This document shows positions 17,138-25,778 of a stretch of 64,000 nucleotides of DNA, one piece after another. The DNA is from Candidatus Gastranaerophilales bacterium (GTDB lineage: Bacteria; Cyanobacteriota; Vampirovibrionia; Gastranaerophilales; Gastranaerophilaceae), in NCBI GenBank assembly GCA_028693235.1, contig JAQUVW010000002.1:62001-126000 (forward strand), in the 5' to 3' direction. The notes under the pieces are model-generated. The model worked only from the letters and a program-made list of their open reading frames with translations. It made no database searches and was not told where the DNA came from. A program made the position numbers and the translations under genes. Every line of letters begins with the position of its first letter. Positions within the stretch are counted from its first letter, which is position 1.

Positions 17138-19249
17138 ATGTATAATAGTCTTGATAAAGATTTATTTAAACTTTCAGATATTATTGACATTGATTTTATG
17201 CAAAGAATTCAAGATGACTTTGCTGACACATTGGGTTTTGCTGCTATAACAATTGATAATGAAAAACCGTTTACAAAACCTTCGAATTTCACTGATTTTT
17301 GTGTTTGTAAAACACGTAAATCTAAAGAAGGTATGAAAAATTGCCTCCACTGTGACTTAAAAGGCGGAGAAAAAGCTTTAAAAGAAAAAAAACCAGTAAT
17401 CTATTCTTGCCATGCCGGTTTGACCGATTTTGCCGTGCCTATCACCATCGAAGGGAAACACATCGGCTCTATCCTTTGTGGACAAGTAAGAACCGATAAG
17501 CTTGATGAGAAAAAAATCAGACAATTAGCCAAAAAATACGACATAAACGAAGAAGAATACATCGAAGCTTATAGAAAAATAAAATACGTTCCCAAAGAAC
17601 AATTGGAAATCGTCGCTAAAAGCCTTTGGTTAATAGCTAATACCGTATCCGAAATGGCATATAACAATTACAAGCTTATCGTAGAACAAAAAGTAAGAGC
17701 TTCTATTGAAAAAATTCTAAGAATTATAAATGAAAGTAATGAAAAAGAAGAAATCTTGCAACCAATGTGCAAAGAAATTGCTGATTTATTTAATATCGAA
17801 AGAGTTATAATAATGAAGTTTTCAGAACAAGGTCCTGAGCTTCAATGTGACTATACAATTAATCCTTCAATTTATACCATTAAAGAACATTTGTCTACTG
17901 AAGAATATCAAAAAGTACTTGATTTTTGGAATAAAAAACTACTCGAAAGAAACGAAATAACCATCTTTGATGATATTGAACAAGTCGGTGTACCTCCTCA
18001 AATAAAAAAATACTATTTGAATCATAAAATTAAAACCACTATGTCAAAAACTTTTTGTCGTACTGACGATTCTGTCATGGTTATTGTGCTAGCTAAATAT
18101 TACGAAAACAGACCTTGGACAAAAATGAGCGAAGATACATTACGAGTAATTACCGCTCAAATTGAGGTTGCCCTTAATAAGGCAAAACTTCACCAAGAAA
18201 ATTATATACAACAAGAACGTGAAAAAGCTCTTTTAAATAATTTACCATATACAGCTTGGCTAAAAGATAAAGATGGAAAATATCTAACAGTTAATAAAGT
18301 TGCTCTACAAATGTACGGACACAAAATAGAAGAAATACTCGGCAAAGATGATTTTGAAATTTTTGGTACAAATGCCGGAAAAATAAGACAAGAAGAAGAT
18401 AGGAAGGTCATTGAGAGCAAACAGTCTATTTTCTTTGAGAAAGAATCCATGGTCAAAGGCATCAAAAGATATGTCGAAGGATATAAATCCCCTGTTTTTG
18501 ACAAAAACGGCGAAGTTATAGCAACCGCAGGAATTGTTAAAGATGTAACTGATATAAAAGAAGTAGACCAAATTAAATCAGAATTTGTATCTATAGTAAG
18601 CCATGAATTGAGAACTCCTGTTACTTCAATCCGAGGCGGTTTGGAACTCGTTATTAACGGGCTTGTAGGAGAAATCCCAGAAAAAGCAAAAGAACTACTC
18701 AGAATTGCAAACAGCAACTCTCAAAGATTATGTGGCATTATTGACAATATATTAGATCTTGAAAAACTCGAAACAGATAATATCAAACTCGACAATGATT
18801 TCAATAATGTTAAACAAATGATTGAAAGCGTTATTAATGACAACAAAGCATACGCAGAACAAGCTCAAATACCGATTTTTACAGATATAGACCTTGATGA
18901 TATTAATATTAAAGTTGATAGAAAACGCTTTATGCAGGTTTTAAGCAACTTATTGACAAACGCTATTAAATTTTCACTACCTGACAACAAAGTAAGTCTT
19001 ATCGCAAAATGTATTAATAACAACATTCATATAGGAGTGACAAACAAAGGCCCTATAATACCAGAGGGCTCAGCATCAATTTTTGAAAAATTTTCACAAA
19101 TAGATGCTTCTGACACAAGAAAAAAAGGTGGTATTGGTTTAGGTTTAACTATCTCAAAACTGCTTATTGAAAAAATGGGCGGAAAAATAGGTTACACTTC
19201 TTCTGACGGTCAAACAACTTTCTTCGTGCATTTACCGAAAGCAAATTAA
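17138..19249 (+). CDS. PocR-GAF-PAS sensor histidine kinase
   Basis: Domains in order: a PocR ligand-binding domain (about 1-170, with a Cys-rich region CVCKTRKS, CLHCDLKGG and YSCHAGLTDFAVPI), a GAF-like region (about 190-345), a PAS domain (about 360-480), HisKA with phospho-acceptor VSHELRTPVTS, and HATPase_c with NLLTNAIKFS and KGGIGLGLTIS. No membrane helices, so it is a cytoplasmic sensor. ATG 17138 is preferred over TTG 17132 because AAAGG lies 8 bases before the ATG. The PocR cysteines suggest a metal or redox/small-molecule input. It is convergent with the hydrogenase-sensor operon, overlapping it by 4 bases, and has no receiver of its own. Confidence 0.9.
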   Translation: MYNSLDKDLFKLSDIIDIDFMQRIQDDFADTLGFAAITIDNEKPFTKPSNFTDFCVCKTRKSKEGMKNCLHCDLKGGEKALKEKKPVIYSCHAGLTDFAVPITIEGKHIGSILCGQVRTDKLDEKKIRQLAKKYDINEEEYIEAYRKIKYVPKEQLEIVAKSLWLIANTVSEMAYNNYKLIVEQKVRASIEKILRIINESNEKEEILQPMCKEIADLFNIERVIIMKFSEQGPELQCDYTINPSIYTIKEHLSTEEYQKVLDFWNKKLLERNEITIFDDIEQVGVPPQIKKYYLNHKIKTTMSKTFCRTDDSVMVIVLAKYYENRPWTKMSEDTLRVITAQIEVALNKAKLHQENYIQQEREKALLNNLPYTAWLKDKDGKYLTVNKVALQMYGHKIEEILGKDDFEIFGTNAGKIRQEEDRKVIESKQSIFFEKESMVKGIKRYVEGYKSPVFDKNGEVIATAGIVKDVTDIKEVDQIKSEFVSIVSHELRTPVTSIRGGLELVINGLVGEIPEKAKELLRIANSNSQRLCGIIDNILDLEKLETDNIKLDNDFNNVKQMIESVINDNKAYAEQAQIPIFTDIDLDDINIKVDRKRFMQVLSNLLTNAIKFSLPDNKVSLIAKCINNNIHIGVTNKGPIIPEGSASIFEKFSQIDASDTRKKGGIGLGLTISKLLIEKMGGKIGYTSSDGQTTFFVHLPKAN

Positions 19250-19665
19250 TAATTTTTATTTAAATACTCTTCAATATCAAATGGGAAACAAAATACAAAA
19301 CTAACAAGTTCATCTAATCGTTTCTCTATTTTATCTTGGATATAAGGGTTCAAAGGATCGCTTGTCGCTATAGTGACCGCCCTTATAAACTTGCACAAAG
19401 GAAGAACATGATTTGATAAAATAAATTCTTTCCCTAATTTATTTACATATTGTTTATCAACCAGTGTATTCATAGGGTCTACATACGCAAATCCTAAATA
19501 ATTACCCCATATTTCGCCCAGTTTTTGTTTTTCTATGCCACATTCGGTAATTATTTTTTTTGCAACTTCATAAGAATCCTGACTTCCCTCCATAAGAGTA
19601 CCTATCAGAATTATATCAAGTCCTGTTTTATCTACCAAATATTCTAAAAACTCGGGTTTAAACAT
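19246..19665 (-). CDS. Stand-alone GspE N-terminal / MshEN-like domain protein
   Basis: At 139 aa, the second half fits the GspE/PilB N-domain pattern: GNYLGFAYVDPMNT, then LGKEFILSNHVLPL, VTIATSDPLNP, and a helix ending in FPFDIEEYL. No ATPase domain follows. ATG 19665 is chosen because AAGGAG sits 8 bases upstream. It is the last gene of the phosphorelay operon and overlaps the receiver gene by 8 bases. In pilus or secretion ATPases this domain binds partner proteins or cyclic-di-GMP; here it may be the output or adaptor. The classic RLGxxL c-di-GMP element is not obvious. Confidence 0.7.
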   Translation of the reverse strand: MFKPEFLEYLVDKTGLDIILIGTLMEGSQDSYEVAKKIITECGIEKQKLGEIWGNYLGFAYVDPMNTLVDKQYVNKLGKEFILSNHVLPLCKFIRAVTIATSDPLNPYIQDKIEKRLDELVSFVFCFPFDIEEYLNKNY

Positions 19666-20044
19666 TGTAAACTCCTTTTGAAAATTCACTCCAAGCCTTT
19701 TGAATATAGGATGTAATATCTTCAGGAGTATTATTTTTCCTCAAAAAATGCGTAAATCCTTCAGCTTTTAATTGAGCCTCTATTTCAGAAGAAGTAGAAA
19801 CGGTTAAAACAATGACACAAATCTTTGATAAATCTTGTTTGTACTGCATTAAAAAATCATTACCTTTTAAGTTCGGCATATTAATATCTAAAAGCAAAAT
19901 ATCAGGTTTTTTTTCAGAAATAACAGGATATAAAGCATCACCAGAGCTTACTTCTTCAATAACATCAAAGAAAATACTTTCTAATAATCCTCGAAGGAAA
20001 TATCTTACAAATTCTTCATCATCTGCAATAACAACATCAGGCAT
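19658..20044 (-). CDS. Single-domain response regulator
   Basis: 128-residue receiver only: acidic pair ADDEE near the N-terminus, phospho-acceptor in LLLDINMP, switch Thr in VLTVS and the conserved lysine in FLRKNN. There is no DNA-binding domain. It overlaps the HPt gene by 8 bases and the MshEN-like gene by 8. It probably takes phosphate from the HPt protein or the hybrid kinase and acts by protein contact. Confidence 0.92.
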   Translation of the reverse strand: MPDVVIADDEEFVRYFLRGLLESIFFDVIEEVSSGDALYPVISEKKPDILLLDINMPNLKGNDFLMQYKQDLSKICVIVLTVSTSSEIEAQLKAEGFTHFLRKNNTPEDITSYIQKAWSEFSKGVYNV

Positions 20045-20363
20045 CTACGCCCTCCTCAATTGTATTATGAATGGCTGAAACCAAAGAATCAAGATAATTA
20101 TTCATTTTATCTTGTTCAATTTCAGTTTGCTGTTTTTTTATTGAAAGTAAATATTCTTCAAAAACACTAGAAGCATTATAGAGATTTTTAAAACCATACA
20201 TGCCACCTGTACCTGTTATTTTATGGACAATGTCTAATAATTCCAAGCAAGTTTGCATGGTGTGTTCTTCTTGTTGGTATTCTTCAATTTGGACAACATC
20301 TTTTTCCAATTTTTTAAGATATGCCCTTCTCAACATTTTTATAGTATCCTTCAAATCAGCCAT
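20037..20363 (-). CDS. Histidine phosphotransfer (HPt) protein
   Basis: A helical 108-aa protein with the HPt motif IVHKITGTGGMYGF, in which the histidine of HKITGTGG is the phospho-carrier. ATG 20363 (MADLKDTIKML) has GAAGG about 8 bases upstream; the frame extends further but overlaps the previous gene. It starts 4 bases past the stop of the upstream receiver gene. It is the expected relay step between the hybrid kinase receivers and the separate response regulators. Confidence 0.82.
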   Translation of the reverse strand: MADLKDTIKMLRRAYLKKLEKDVVQIEEYQQEEHTMQTCLELLDIVHKITGTGGMYGFKNLYNASSVFEEYLLSIKKQQTEIEQDKMNNYLDSLVSAIHNTIEEGVDA

Positions 20364-20367
20364 TAAA

Positions 20368-20754
20368 TTAGCCTTCTTCCCAAATTTTAGAAATATTAGC
20401 GTATAGCTGAACTGGGTCAAACGGCTTTGTTATTATACCTAGAATACCAAGCTTTTTTAATGATTCAAGCTCATGAACTTGAGCCTTTGCTGTCATAAAA
20501 ATAACCGGCACATTCTTTGTTGATTCTTTTTGTCTTAATTTTTGCAATGTAGTAGGACCATCCATCAGTGGCATCATTACATCCAACAAAACTAAATCGG
20601 GAGCATAATTATCTATTGTATCCAACAGAATTTGTCCGTTATCGGCGAATTCGATTTCGCAAGGACTCATCGCATCAATAGCAACTTTTACTATTGTTTT
20701 TATATCGTCTTCGTCTTCTGCGTACATAATTTTTTTAAGCTTAGCTATTTCCAT
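20368..20754 (-). CDS. Single-domain response regulator
   Basis: Receiver domain with acidic cluster AEDEDD, phospho-acceptor in LLDVMMPLMDG, switch Thr in VIFMTAKA and lysine in ITKPFDP, all canonical. No output domain. ATG 20754 is chosen because GGAGGT lies 7-8 bases upstream; a GTG 9 bases earlier is less well placed. Overlaps the hybrid kinase gene by 14 bases, so it is coupled to it. Confidence 0.93.
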   Translation of the reverse strand: MEIAKLKKIMYAEDEDDIKTIVKVAIDAMSPCEIEFADNGQILLDTIDNYAPDLVLLDVMMPLMDGPTTLQKLRQKESTKNVPVIFMTAKAQVHELESLKKLGILGIITKPFDPVQLYANISKIWEEG

Positions 20755-23700
20755 CAGTACCACCTCCGGGTTTTTTCACTATTTTCTTTATTGTATCAAC
20801 AAATTTGTCTTGCGTTATTTGTGTTTTTAAGATTACAGAATCAACTTTTTCTGCAAGTTTCTTATCAATATCGTACCCTGAAAAAATAATTATAAACGCA
20901 TCTTTATTTAATTCTCCGCTTTTAATTATATCGACAAGTTCTTCACTTGTTCCGTCAGAAAGTTTGTAATCCAAAATTATCAAATCAAATGCATCTCTAA
21001 GAAGAATCTGTTTTGCCTCTTGAATAGTAGAAATAGTTGTCACCATTGCGGATTTACTAAGCATTGATGCAACGACTGTCGCCAAGTCTTTATCATCTTC
21101 TACGTGTAAAATTTTCGGCGTGCTCGCCTCTTTTGTTCGCAACAACCTATATACAATGTCTTTTAAATAATTATCTTCAACAGCTTTTTCATACCATTCA
21201 ACTACTTTATATTTAGCAACTATTTTTGGGTCTCTTTTACTTGCAGACACAATAATAACAGGAATATTTTTTGTTTTTTCGCAAGCTTTGATTTCATCTA
21301 AAAACTCAAGTCCGTCTTTATCAGGCAACATCAAATCCAATGACATTAAATCATACTTTTGGGTTTTTAATCGCTCAAAAGCATCGTTTGCACTATGAGT
21401 AATTTCAACTTTATAATCCAATTCTTCAAATTTCTTTTTGATTAAATTTGCGGTAGTTTGATTATCTTCACAAACCAAAACTATGGGCGGATTTTCTATA
21501 TTATATATTTCGGGGAAAGAAACTTTAAAAGAGGTATATTCCCCGACTTCTGAGTCATAAGTAATCAAACCACCCATTTGTTCTGTCATAAATTTACAGA
21601 TATTAAGACCTAATCCGGTACCTTTTTTTTGATTATTCGTTTTATTAGTAATTTGATAAAAACTATCAAAGATTTTGTTGCCCACCGATTTTGGAATTCC
21701 ATCGCCTTTATTTGTCACAACAACTGAAATTAAATTATTTTCACGAATAATATTAATAATGACATTCTCCCCGGAAGTGGAATATTTTGCAGCATTTGAC
21801 AATAAGTTGGTAATTATTTGAATAAATTTGCCACTATCAACATTGATTTTCGTATCCTCAAGAGTTTTGTCCATAACGAATTTTACATTGTTTTGCAGTG
21901 CATAAGCCATATTTGAAACAACAGCTTCTTCAACCAAAGCTTTGACGTCAAACTCATCCATAACGAAATCCATTTTACCGGCTTTCATTTTTTCAAGATC
22001 TAACATGTCATTAATTAAATTTACAAGTCTAACGGCATTATTGCCGGCAATTTTAACTAGCTCTTTAGCTTTTTGAGGTAATTCGCCAACCATACCACTG
22101 CTGATAAGTCCAATTGCACCTCTAATTGACGTCAAAGGGGTTCTTAGCTCATGACTAATTATTGAAACAAAATTTTGTTTAATAACCTCAAGTTCTCGCT
22201 CTTTTGTAATATCTTCTAAAACTAAAAGATATTTCATTTTGTCATTAATATAAATAGTTCGACAAGTAACTTTCAAATCACGATATGTACCGCTTCTATG
22301 AATAGCTTTATATTCAATAGTAGCACCATTTACTAAAGGTTTTAAATTTCTTCTGACCAGAAAATCAATGAAAGGTTTCCCTATATATGTTTCTAAATCA
22401 TAGCCTAAAATATTTTTCGCATCTTTATTGACATATTCAATAACTTTTCTGCTATTAGTCAAAATCACACATTCTGAGATATTCTCTAGAATAGTACGCA
22501 TGTATTTTTCTTGGTCTTTTATAACTTGTTGATTAAACCTATAACAACTTGAAGGAACATTTAATTTATTATGAATAGCAATGGCAAAATCTTTGCAAGT
22601 AGGATATCCGCAAGATTTACAATTGATTTCTTGAGAATCTTTGGTTTTTTTCCTTATTTGAAGAAAAGCCTCTGCTATATCATTTTCATTTGGATTATGT
22701 ATATTTACAAGTGCAGATTTATCATCATAAGAAATTAAAAAGTCATCTAAATTTAAAATCTCATCAAATTGCTTCACCATTGCTGCAAATTTGTCATAAT
22801 CGACCACAAATTTGTCCTGATTTGCATGTCGTTGTTCTACTATCAATTCTTTTTGGTATTCATGAATAATAGAACTATGATAAGAATCAAAATTGACCAT
22901 TGAACCAATGTTGCAACCATCTGAACAATTTAAGATATCTAAAAGTTTATAAGGCTTTTCTTCATCAGGATTTTCAGCAGAATAACGCAGATAATCATAA
23001 ATGATTGAGGAACCTTCTATATGCCTAATTGTCATATCCGGACAATGATATTTAACATTATCTTTTAAACCGCCTGAACGTGAAAAGAATTTGCCCAAAA
23101 AGCCTTCAGTTTCATCAAAATTAACTTCTTCAAATTGAGATAAATCTATATTTTGCTCTTTAATATAGTCAAAAAATTTGTTGATTGTAATCGAATATTC
23201 AAATAATCCTTTATTTCCGAGTTTTAGCATCTCTTTACGTTTTGCGATACAAGGTGATATTAAAGCAAGAGAATCGGTATTTTTAAGATATTTTTTAATA
23301 TAAATAGCAGAACAAGCAACCGGACTGTTCACAGGGATTAAATTTTTGATAAGTTTTGGTTCATATTTTTCGATAAAATCGACAACAACAGGACACGGCT
23401 GCGAAATCCAATATTGAGAATCATCTTGCTTTTCTATGAATTTTGCATATCCCCAACTTGTAATATCTGCACCAAAAGACACGTCATATATAAAATTAAC
23501 GCCTAATGATTTCAAATATCCAAAAAACTTTTTATATTCTTTATACTTTATCGCAACAAAAGAAGGTGCGACCATCACATTTATTTTTTTCCCCAGAGAT
23601 AAATCATGCAAAAAAGTATCAATGTCATCAACATATTCTCTGGCATGGTGATCACAAGCTTTTAAGCAATCTCCGCATGAAATACATTTATCATTATCAA

Positions 23701-23821
23701 CAGTAATTACACGTTTGTTTTTTTTATCTATGGAAACACTGTTAGCATATTTCACAGGACACACTGCTATACATTTATTACATGCGGTGCATTTTTCAGG
23801 GTTTGTTTTAATTATACTCAT
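20741..23821 (-). CDS. [FeFe]-hydrogenase-like Fe-S sensor fused to a double-receiver hybrid histidine kinase
   Basis: 1026 aa. Two [4Fe-4S] ferredoxin motifs (C11/14/17/21 and C46/49/52/56) lead into a hydrogenase large-subunit-like domain (about 75-330). H-cluster motifs are altered: L1 is SQPCP (140-144), with the proton-relay Cys of TSCCP replaced by Pro; L2 is SPCIAKRKE with C201; L3 is NCSDGC with C309 and C313, so all four cluster-ligand cysteines remain. A further Fe-S motif CKSCGYPTC...C (411-436), a PAS domain (about 445-555), HisKA with H567 in ISHELRTPLTS, HATPase_c, and two receivers (about 785-895 and 905-1020) follow. It probably senses H2, CO or redox state. No Shine-Dalgarno is obvious. 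Confidence 0.88.
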   Translation of the reverse strand: MSIIKTNPEKCTACNKCIAVCPVKYANSVSIDKKNKRVITVDNDKCISCGDCLKACDHHAREYVDDIDTFLHDLSLGKKINVMVAPSFVAIKYKEYKKFFGYLKSLGVNFIYDVSFGADITSWGYAKFIEKQDDSQYWISQPCPVVVDFIEKYEPKLIKNLIPVNSPVACSAIYIKKYLKNTDSLALISPCIAKRKEMLKLGNKGLFEYSITINKFFDYIKEQNIDLSQFEEVNFDETEGFLGKFFSRSGGLKDNVKYHCPDMTIRHIEGSSIIYDYLRYSAENPDEEKPYKLLDILNCSDGCNIGSMVNFDSYHSSIIHEYQKELIVEQRHANQDKFVVDYDKFAAMVKQFDEILNLDDFLISYDDKSALVNIHNPNENDIAEAFLQIRKKTKDSQEINCKSCGYPTCKDFAIAIHNKLNVPSSCYRFNQQVIKDQEKYMRTILENISECVILTNSRKVIEYVNKDAKNILGYDLETYIGKPFIDFLVRRNLKPLVNGATIEYKAIHRSGTYRDLKVTCRTIYINDKMKYLLVLEDITKERELEVIKQNFVSIISHELRTPLTSIRGAIGLISSGMVGELPQKAKELVKIAGNNAVRLVNLINDMLDLEKMKAGKMDFVMDEFDVKALVEEAVVSNMAYALQNNVKFVMDKTLEDTKINVDSGKFIQIITNLLSNAAKYSTSGENVIINIIRENNLISVVVTNKGDGIPKSVGNKIFDSFYQITNKTNNQKKGTGLGLNICKFMTEQMGGLITYDSEVGEYTSFKVSFPEIYNIENPPIVLVCEDNQTTANLIKKKFEELDYKVEITHSANDAFERLKTQKYDLMSLDLMLPDKDGLEFLDEIKACEKTKNIPVIIVSASKRDPKIVAKYKVVEWYEKAVEDNYLKDIVYRLLRTKEASTPKILHVEDDKDLATVVASMLSKSAMVTTISTIQEAKQILLRDAFDLIILDYKLSDGTSEELVDIIKSGELNKDAFIIIFSGYDIDKKLAEKVDSVILKTQITQDKFVDTIKKIVKKPGGGTDGNS

Positions 23822-23855
23822 TCATAATATTTCAAACAGAATACTAACTTTTCTC

Positions 23856-23883
23856 ATTATAGCTAATTTTCATCAAATTACAA
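23856..23883 (-). promoter_or_regulatory. Promoter of the hydrogenase-sensor phosphorelay operon
   Basis: On the minus strand TTGTAA (23878-23883) and TATAAT (23856-23861) are 16 bases apart, giving a start near 23849 and a leader of about 28 bases. Confidence 0.65.
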
Positions 23884-24069
23884 GGCTAAAACACCCTAAA
23901 AAGCATTTATATTTACAAGAAAAGGAAAATTAACTTCTTTTATATTCTATAAATCTAGTATTTTTGGGAATATTATGGATAATAGTATAAAATGCATTGT
24001 AACGGATTATGAAAACGTCATCTTATACGTTAATATCATTATAATTATATTAGAGGAAAGGAAGATATA

Positions 24070-24648
24070 ATGAAAAAATTTTTATCGATTTTAATAATAT
24101 TTTTTTTATCACTACCTGCTAATGCTACAACACTAATAGTCAAAAGCACAGAGTCTTTTTCTACTGTGCACCCGAAATCTAATATAAATCTAAAAGTAGT
24201 AAAAGCCGGAAAATATGGCAAAAGCTATTATTTCGAAAAAAATTCTATAATATATAGCACAGTTGTAAAAGTTACTGACCCCAAAAGAGGGAAACAAAAC
24301 GCTTATTTCGTTTTAAAACCCACAAGGTATTCCCTTCCATCTAAAGGAAAAACTATCGCCATCAAGAACCCGAAACTTTACTTAAAAGTTGTCGGTTATA
24401 AACCAATGGACAAAAAAGAAACAGCTATCAAAGCCGGAGCTACTGCAGGAGGATTTATAGTAACAGGATTTACACAAGTATTTTGGTTCGGGAAAGGCGT
24501 TATTAAGCCTAAAAAGAACAAAAATCGTATTTCATCAGGCGTCGAATCCATGTATAAAAATTCGCCTTTGGTCTACATAGAAAAAGGTAACGAGCTCATT
24601 GTTCATCAAGGAGATTTGTTAAAAATTAAATTTTATAAAAAACGATAA
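24070..24648 (+). CDS. Exported protein of unknown function (192 aa)
   Basis: A clear Sec signal peptide: Lys-Lys, hydrophobic core ILIIFFLSLP and cleavage after ANA (about residue 19). The mature part is basic and beta-rich, with a small glycine/alanine hydrophobic segment around 118-138 (IKAGATAGGFIVTGFTQV). AGGAAAGGAAG precedes the ATG. No family is recognised. It is likely periplasmic or outer-surface. Confidence 0.7.
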   Translation: MKKFLSILIIFFLSLPANATTLIVKSTESFSTVHPKSNINLKVVKAGKYGKSYYFEKNSIIYSTVVKVTDPKRGKQNAYFVLKPTRYSLPSKGKTIAIKNPKLYLKVVGYKPMDKKETAIKAGATAGGFIVTGFTQVFWFGKGVIKPKKNKNRISSGVESMYKNSPLVYIEKGNELIVHQGDLLKIKFYKKR

Positions 24649-24806
24649 TATTTGGTTTTTAAATTACATAAGTTTAGGATTGATTTTTATTTCATTACCG
24701 ATTGCAAAAAAATCCGTATCAATTATTGACAACCTTTTTCAATCTCATATCCGCAATGTCAACAGCTCAAGAATTATCAGAGGCAAATCGAATTTGGCAA
24801 TATAAG

Positions 24807-25499
24807 CTAGCCTTCTTCTTTAGTGCCAACACAATACCCTGGAATTAAATGAGATAAAGGAATAATTTTTGATGCAAATTTAGCAACATTACTTCCCTTT
24901 GTAGCTAAAGAAGTCAATAAACAAATATCATCTGTCTGAACAGCAAAATCTTGCGTTTCAAGTTTACGCTCTTTCTTTTGAGCAAAAAATTTTGCATTGA
25001 TTAAATTAGAAACTTTATTACCTATAAAAACGCTTGAAAACATTGCTACAAGACCACTTCCTACCATTAACGGGATTGGCTTACTTATAGCCAATTTTGT
25101 AGCTGTTTTCTTTGCAAGTTTAACGCTGCTTCCAACCATTATTGCAGGCACAACATAATTGCCCACAAACTGAGTAATTCCTTCTTTTAATTTTGCTTTG
25201 AAATTACGTTTATCCGTCACCATGCCTGCAGCAAAACCTCCTGCGATAGAACCACCTGCAATCTGCAACACATCTTTTTCGTTACATTCAATGTGTTTAG
25301 CAGAGTTAAGAAATTTCTTTGAATTGCGAAAAATATCAGCATAATCAAGCGTTATACCTTTATTTTTTGCAACAGAAGAAAAAGCCGATGCCACACCAAC
25401 TATGCTTCCTGTTAAAGAAGCCATTTTGACTATATTTTTGCTTTTTTGTTTTTGATTCTCACTTACACAAGCAGGGATATTATTAACTGTTAATGACAT
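24807..25499 (-). CDS. Membrane-associated protein of unknown function (230 aa)
   Basis: Alternating lysine-rich turns and Gly/Ala/Val-rich hydrophobic segments (about residues 28-45, 82-98, 113-130 and 145-165). No enzyme motif. The segment GGFAAGMVTDKRNF resembles a stretch in the 423-aa protein at 1214-2485, so both may belong to a lineage-specific family; this is by eye only. The start is unusual: see the regulatory entry at 25507-25528. Confidence 0.6.
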   Translation of the reverse strand: MSLTVNNIPACVSENQKQKSKNIVKMASLTGSIVGVASAFSSVAKNKGITLDYADIFRNSKKFLNSAKHIECNEKDVLQIAGGSIAGGFAAGMVTDKRNFKAKLKEGITQFVGNYVVPAIMVGSSVKLAKKTATKLAISKPIPLMVGSGLVAMFSSVFIGNKVSNLINAKFFAQKKERKLETQDFAVQTDDICLLTSLATKGSNVAKFASKIIPLSHLIPGYCVGTKEEG

Positions 25500-25506
25500 T
25501 TTTCTG

Positions 25507-25528
25507 GTCAGAAAATTCTGACTCCTCC
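25507..25528 (-). promoter_or_regulatory. Hairpin inserted between Shine-Dalgarno and start codon
   Basis: For the gene starting at 25499, the strong site GGAGGA (25523-25528) is 23 bases from the ATG. The intervening RNA contains a perfect inverted repeat GTCAGAA-TT-TTCTGAC (25507-25522). Folding it would bring the site within about 7 bases of the ATG. No other in-frame start sits at a normal distance. Confidence 0.5.
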
Positions 25529-25605
25529 AACTAAAATAAAACGATAGAGGTATTTTACGACATTAATAAAAAAAAGCAAGACCAAAAATAATTAGTATTT
25601 AAAAA

Positions 25606-25678
25606 AGCCTGCGACGGGATTCGAACCCACGACCTGCTCATTACGAATGAGCTGCTCTACCAACTGAGCTACACAGGC
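25606..25678 (-). tRNA. tRNA-Thr (anticodon CGT)
   Basis: Minus-strand cloverleaf: acceptor GCCTGTG/CGCAGGC (one G-U), D-arm TAGCTCAGTTGGTAGAGCA, anticodon loop TTCGTAA in stem GCTCA/TGAGC, T-arm GTGGGTTCGAATCCC. CCA is not encoded; a T run follows. Confidence 0.95.
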
Positions 25679-25778
25679 ACTGCCTTCATTTATTTTATAC
25701 ACCAAGGACTCAAAAATGTAAATCGATTAATAACTTCTCTTTATTTATTTTTTTATTTCATATAAAATATAAGAATAA

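Noticed and set aside
20741-23821. Reading this gene as a catalytic hydrogenase
   Set aside because: The proton-relay Cys is Pro and the protein continues into kinase and receiver domains, so a sensor role fits better.
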